Position numbers and translations under genes: made by a program. This document shows positions 62,923-64,000 of a DNA stretch of 64,000 nt, one piece after another. The DNA is from Halobellus sp. LT62. Lineage in GTDB: Archaea; Halobacteriota; Halobacteria; Halobacteriales; Haloferacaceae. The DNA lies in NCBI RefSeq assembly GCF_037031285.1, contig NZ_JAYEZO010000002.1, positions 310,001-374,000 on the forward strand. Direction: 5' to 3'. Each line of letters begins with the position of its first letter. The first letter of the stretch is position 1. A model generated the notes under the pieces. That model saw only the letters and a list, made by a program, of their open reading frames with translations, searched no databases and was not told the origin of the DNA.

Positions 62923-64000
62923 TCAGCGGTCCACCGTCGTCAGCGCCCGCAGGATGTCTCCGTACGCCGGGCGAGTGACGAGCACCCCGACGAGGACGCC
63001 GAGGATGGTGAAGATAGCGAAGCCCTGCAGGTCGCCGAGCGAGAGGATCGCCAGCGGCGACATCGCGATGATCGTCGTCGCCGCCGCGGCCCCGATCACC
63101 CAGAACGCCTTCCGGAAGCGCGACTGGAAGACGCGTCTGGAATCGATCTGGCCCTCGGCCATCACCTCGTCGGCGATGATGATGAGGTCGTCGACCCCGG
63201 TACCGATGACCGCGATGAACCCGGCGATGACCGAGAGGTCCAGCGGGTAGCCGATCCCGGCGGCGAATCCGAGGAGGATCACGACCTCCGAGAGCGCGGT
63301 CACGACCATCGGCGCGGCGACGCGGATGTCGCGGTAGCGGAAGAACACGGTTCCGCTGACGGCGAGCACGGCGATGATTCCGGTGATGAGTGAGTTGGTG
63401 CGGAAGTCCGCCCCTTGACTCGGCGAGATGTACGAGGTCGTTCCGCCGCTCTCACTGGAGAAGTCGAGCTGTGCGGGGAGCGCACCGGCGCGGAGATTGA
63501 TCGAGACTTCCTGCGATTCCGAGACGTTCGTCGTCTGGAGTTGGAAGACCGGGTTCTGCGCCCATTCGCCGCTTCGCATACTGTCGGCCAGTCCGGGGCT
63601 CATCCCGAAGGCGTTCGTCACCTCGCCGTTGACGACGAGAAGGAGACACGGCTCGGTGCTGTTCGGGTTGCGCTCGTAGTCGCAGCGCGTTCCGCCGGAC
63701 TGCGCGAGGCCGGAATCCCGCATCGACTGTTGGAAGTCGGGTGCGACCGACTCGGAGACCGTAACGGGAACGTACGCGCCGCCGCCGTCGCTCTCTTGGG
63801 CGGTACCGATGCTTTGGAAGTCCTCCTGCTGGAGGACGACGTCGCGGTTGTAGTCGCTGCCGTTCTCAGCCGGGTAGTACGCCTCGATCACGACCGTCCC
63901 GCGCTCGCCGACGAGATCGCGAACCTGCGAGGTGTCCTGATTCGGGACCTCGACGAGGATGTAGTTCTCCCCTTGGGCGGTCGTCACCTGCTGGACCGTC
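62923..64000 (-). CDS. secD: preprotein translocase subunit SecD, N-terminal part cut by window edge
   Basis: The C-terminal ~358 residues of SecD, which with SecF assists protein export through SecYEG by using the proton motive force. The periplasmic-side P1 region is seen in VTTAQGENYILVEVPNQDTSQVRDLVGERGTVVIEAYYP. The membrane part then begins at LITGIIAVLAVSGTVFF, with the GIGYPLDLSVIAGFIAVIGTGVDDLIIIADEV stretch in the fourth helix. The open frame continues to the right edge (TVQQ precedes VTTAQ), so the N terminus lies outside. Confidence 0.93.
   Translation of the reverse strand, partial: TVQQVTTAQGENYILVEVPNQDTSQVRDLVGERGTVVIEAYYPAENGSDYNRDVVLQQEDFQSIGTAQESDGGGAYVPVTVSESVAPDFQQSMRDSGLAQSGGTRCDYERNPNSTEPCLLLVVNGEVTNAFGMSPGLADSMRSGEWAQNPVFQLQTTNVSESQEVSINLRAGALPAQLDFSSESGGTTSYISPSQGADFRTNSLITGIIAVLAVSGTVFFRYRDIRVAAPMVVTALSEVVILLGFAAGIGYPLDLSVIAGFIAVIGTGVDDLIIIADEVMAEGQIDSRRVFQSRFRKAFWVIGAAAATTIIAMSPLAILSLGDLQGFAIFTILGVLVGVLVTRPAYGDILRALTTVDR

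Overview
The window is a high-GC chromosomal segment of a haloarchaeon. Proteins are strongly acidic, many have Asp/Glu-rich tails, twin-arginine and lipobox signals are common, and the gene set is archaeal: ArcS/TgtA, Pus10, TrmY, SAMP, archaeal SepF, Tsr3, Nog1 and RNase R in place of an exosome. Gene order such as uvrA next to sepF suggests a relative of Haloferax/Halorubrum (Haloferacales), but the genus cannot be fixed from the sequence. There is no rRNA, IS element, prophage or CRISPR array. Most of the window is dense core genome with short gaps.

Layout. 1-5.4 kb: uppS (cut by the window edge), serS, a HalOD1 protein, tsr3, nog1 and a SIMPL lipoprotein. 5.5-10.8 kb: DUF389 membrane protein, rhomboid protease, a small zinc protein, the RNase R-type exonuclease and azlCD. 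10.9-19.1 kb: acyl-CoA ligase, Na+/H+ antiporter, thiolase, AAA ATPase and a PhnP-like hydrolase. 19.1-25.1 kb: a TAXI-type TRAP transporter with an IclR regulator, a second metallo-hydrolase and DoxX. 25.2-33.7 kb: mostly conserved haloarchaeal proteins, a ROK sugar kinase, a universal stress protein and a YgfZ-like protein. 33.8-41.7 kb: FAD reductase, two beta-propeller proteins (one fused to a protein kinase), uvrA and sepF. 41.8-45.8 kb: PUA protein, zinc protein, a SAMP3-like ubiquitin-like modifier translationally coupled to a partner, and a nitrilase. 45.8-50 kb: arcS and tgtA flanking an internally deleted flavoprotein. 50-56.6 kb: HtpX, a CPBP protease, Nudix, arylsulfotransferase-like and VOC proteins and tRNA-Pro(CGG). 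56.6-64 kb: CHY zinc finger, TrmY, an ABC exporter, Pus10, RNase HII and secD (cut by the window edge). tRNA modification is a theme: ArcS and TgtA make archaeosine, while Pus10 and TrmY act in succession on position 54.

The most unusual content is intergenic. Three dispersed structured families were found. (A) Three copies of an element (about 6.9-7.05, 32.3-32.5 and 49.8-50.0 kb) with a 9-bp stem that varies by compensatory changes around a conserved 21-nt loop. Each is preceded on the minus strand by a conserved BRE/TATA-like box at an identical 31-nt spacing from a GTGA motif. This looks like a multi-copy small-RNA gene family lying divergent to a rhomboid protease, a YgfZ-like protein and HtpX. 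(B) Two ~80-bp palindromes placed in the same orientation at gene 3' ends, one supplying the last codons of its gene. (C) Two, probably three, long-hairpin elements with covarying arms, each ending about 90-100 nt upstream of an RNA-metabolism gene (tgtA, pus10 and, degenerately, the RNase R gene).
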